From: Rhodospirillales bacterium RIFCSPLOWO2_12_FULL_67_15
GTDB taxonomy: Bacteria > Pseudomonadota > Alphaproteobacteria > Rhodospirillales > 2-12-FULL-67-15
Assembly: GCA_001830475.1 (NCBI GenBank)
Contig: MIAC01000248.1
Coordinates: 1 to 12,919, forward strand
Direction: 5' to 3'
Length of the DNA stretch: 12,919 nt
Shown here: piece by piece, positions 12,326-12,919 of the stretch
How positions within the stretch are numbered: position 1 is the stretch's first letter
Layout of the letters: each line of letters begins with the position of its first letter
Position numbers and translations under genes: made by a program
The notes under the pieces: model-generated
Told to the model about the DNA's origin: nothing
Seen by the model: only the letters and a program-made list of their open reading frames with translations
Databases searched by the model: none

Positions 12326-12358
12326 AAAAAAAGTAAGGCCCGGCGTCGCCGCCGGGCC
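12326..12358 (-). terminator. intrinsic terminator of the PuuD-like gene, probably also limiting plus-strand readthrough
   Basis: GGCCCGGC (12337-12344), loop GTCGCC and GCCGGGCC (12351-12358) form a perfect 8-base-pair stem. On the minus strand it is followed by TTAC and then seven T (12332-12326), about 25 bases past that gene's stop. On the plus strand only CTTCCCC follows the stem, 24 bases after the exported-protein stop. Confidence 0.8.
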
Positions 12359-12382
12359 CTTCCCCACGCGTTCTTGCGCGGA

Positions 12383-12919
12383 TCAGTAGATGTTCTGCGC
12401 CGAGACCATCGCGTAGAGCATCGGCACCGAGAGCATCAAGTTGACGCGCGAGGTCAAGCCGGCGAGGCGCGCCGCCTTGGCCTTGGCGTCGGCTTCAACT
12501 TGCACCATGCCCAGCGCCTTCTGCTGGTTGGGCCAGATGATGAACCAGACGTTGAACCACATGATCGCGCCGAGCCACATGCCGACTCCGATCGCGGTGC
12601 TCTTCGGCACGGCGAAACCGCCGGAGGCGCCGAGCGTGAGGGCGTCGATCAGATAGCCGCTCATCCCGGCGAGAATCAGTCCGGTGACAATCGTCGCCAT
12701 CGCCGCCCAACGGAACCAGAACAGCACCGCCGGCGCGATGACCTTGGTGATCGCCGGCTTTTGCTCGTCGGGAATCTTAGGCATGCTCGGCGTCTGCACG
12801 AAGTTCAAGTACCAAAGCAGGCCGATCCACATGACGCCCGACAGCACATGCAGCCAGCGGAACAGGAACGTGATCCAGTTGTAATCGCCGGGGATGCCTT
12901 GCTTGGTGCCGCCGGCGAC
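12383..12919 (-). CDS. urate-oxidase-N-type (PuuD-like) membrane protein, 5'-truncated by window edge
   Basis: 178 C-terminal residues are visible; the start lies beyond the window. Four hydrophobic segments include WITFLFRWLHVLSGVMWIGL near the visible start, followed by LLWYLNFVQTPSMPK, and FWFRWAAMATIVTGLIL and MWLGAIMWFNVWFIIWPNQQ. These are typical of the Urate_ox_N/DUF989 family, whose best-known member PuuD is a membrane urate hydroxylase with an added C-terminal cytochrome c. Here the protein ends at QNIY with no CxxCH motif, so it is the short form and the urate activity is doubtful. A conserved histidine in RWLHV could bind haem. The open frame continues past GTG 12847 to the edge, so that codon is not the real start. 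Confidence 0.82.
   Translation of the reverse strand, partial: VAGGTKQGIPGDYNWITFLFRWLHVLSGVMWIGLLWYLNFVQTPSMPKIPDEQKPAITKVIAPAVLFWFRWAAMATIVTGLILAGMSGYLIDALTLGASGGFAVPKSTAIGVGMWLGAIMWFNVWFIIWPNQQKALGMVQVEADAKAKAARLAGLTSRVNLMLSVPMLYAMVSAQNIY

Noticed and set aside
11129..12367. 412-residue minus-strand open frame
   Set aside because: Covers the YHS and exported-protein genes on the other strand, which have a domain, ribosome sites and a signal peptide; the product has no recognisable domain.

Overview
The window is GC-rich chromosomal DNA, apart from one AT-richer patch. It most likely comes from an alphaproteobacterium, plausibly Rhodospirillales-like. The evidence is the conserved block surE-pcm-(LysM/M23 lipoprotein), the operon yajC-secD-secF followed by an Mth938/NDUFAF3-like gene, a DUF815 ATPase, and an FNR/FixK-type box. 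The assignment is inferred from gene content and order; there is no rRNA or tRNA to confirm it.

Positions 1-2228: the 3' part of surE, then pcm (overlapping by ATGA), then a two-LysM lipoprotein whose M23 domain has lost most of its zinc ligands. The last looks like an NlpD-type amidase activator, which fits the surE-pcm-nlpD order known from other Proteobacteria. Positions 2243-3855: an exported dienelactone-hydrolase-type alpha/beta hydrolase and a TetR regulator with a palindrome in its own promoter. Positions 3847-4704 (minus): a DUF815 AAA-type ATPase, convergent with and overlapping the TetR gene. Positions 4833-5081: a small unrecognised membrane protein.

Positions 5244-8633: yajC, secD, secF and an Mth938-like gene, probably one transcript. 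It has a candidate promoter and a strong hairpin almost at the predicted 5' end. YajC-SecDF is the proton-driven accessory complex of the Sec translocon; the last gene is the bacterial relative of complex I assembly factor NDUFAF3.

Positions 8686-11001: an accessory pocket. A toxin-first RelE/HigB-type toxin and HTH antitoxin (plus strand) and a HigB-HigA pair (minus strand) flank an unrecognised, AT-richer gene for a protein with one C-terminal membrane helix. The left edge appears to cut into an intrinsic terminator.

Positions 11119-12313: an FNR/FixK-like box sits at -41.5 of a candidate promoter. It is followed by a YHS-domain membrane protein with a Cys-Cys pair and a small exported protein. 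This two-gene unit is the best candidate for a poorly described system, probably for metal handling under low oxygen. Positions 12326-12919 (minus): an intrinsic terminator and the 3' part of a gene for a urate-oxidase-N-type (PuuD-like) membrane protein lacking a cytochrome c domain.

No CRISPR array, insertion sequence, tRNA or rRNA was seen, and there is no gene-free stretch longer than 300 bases.
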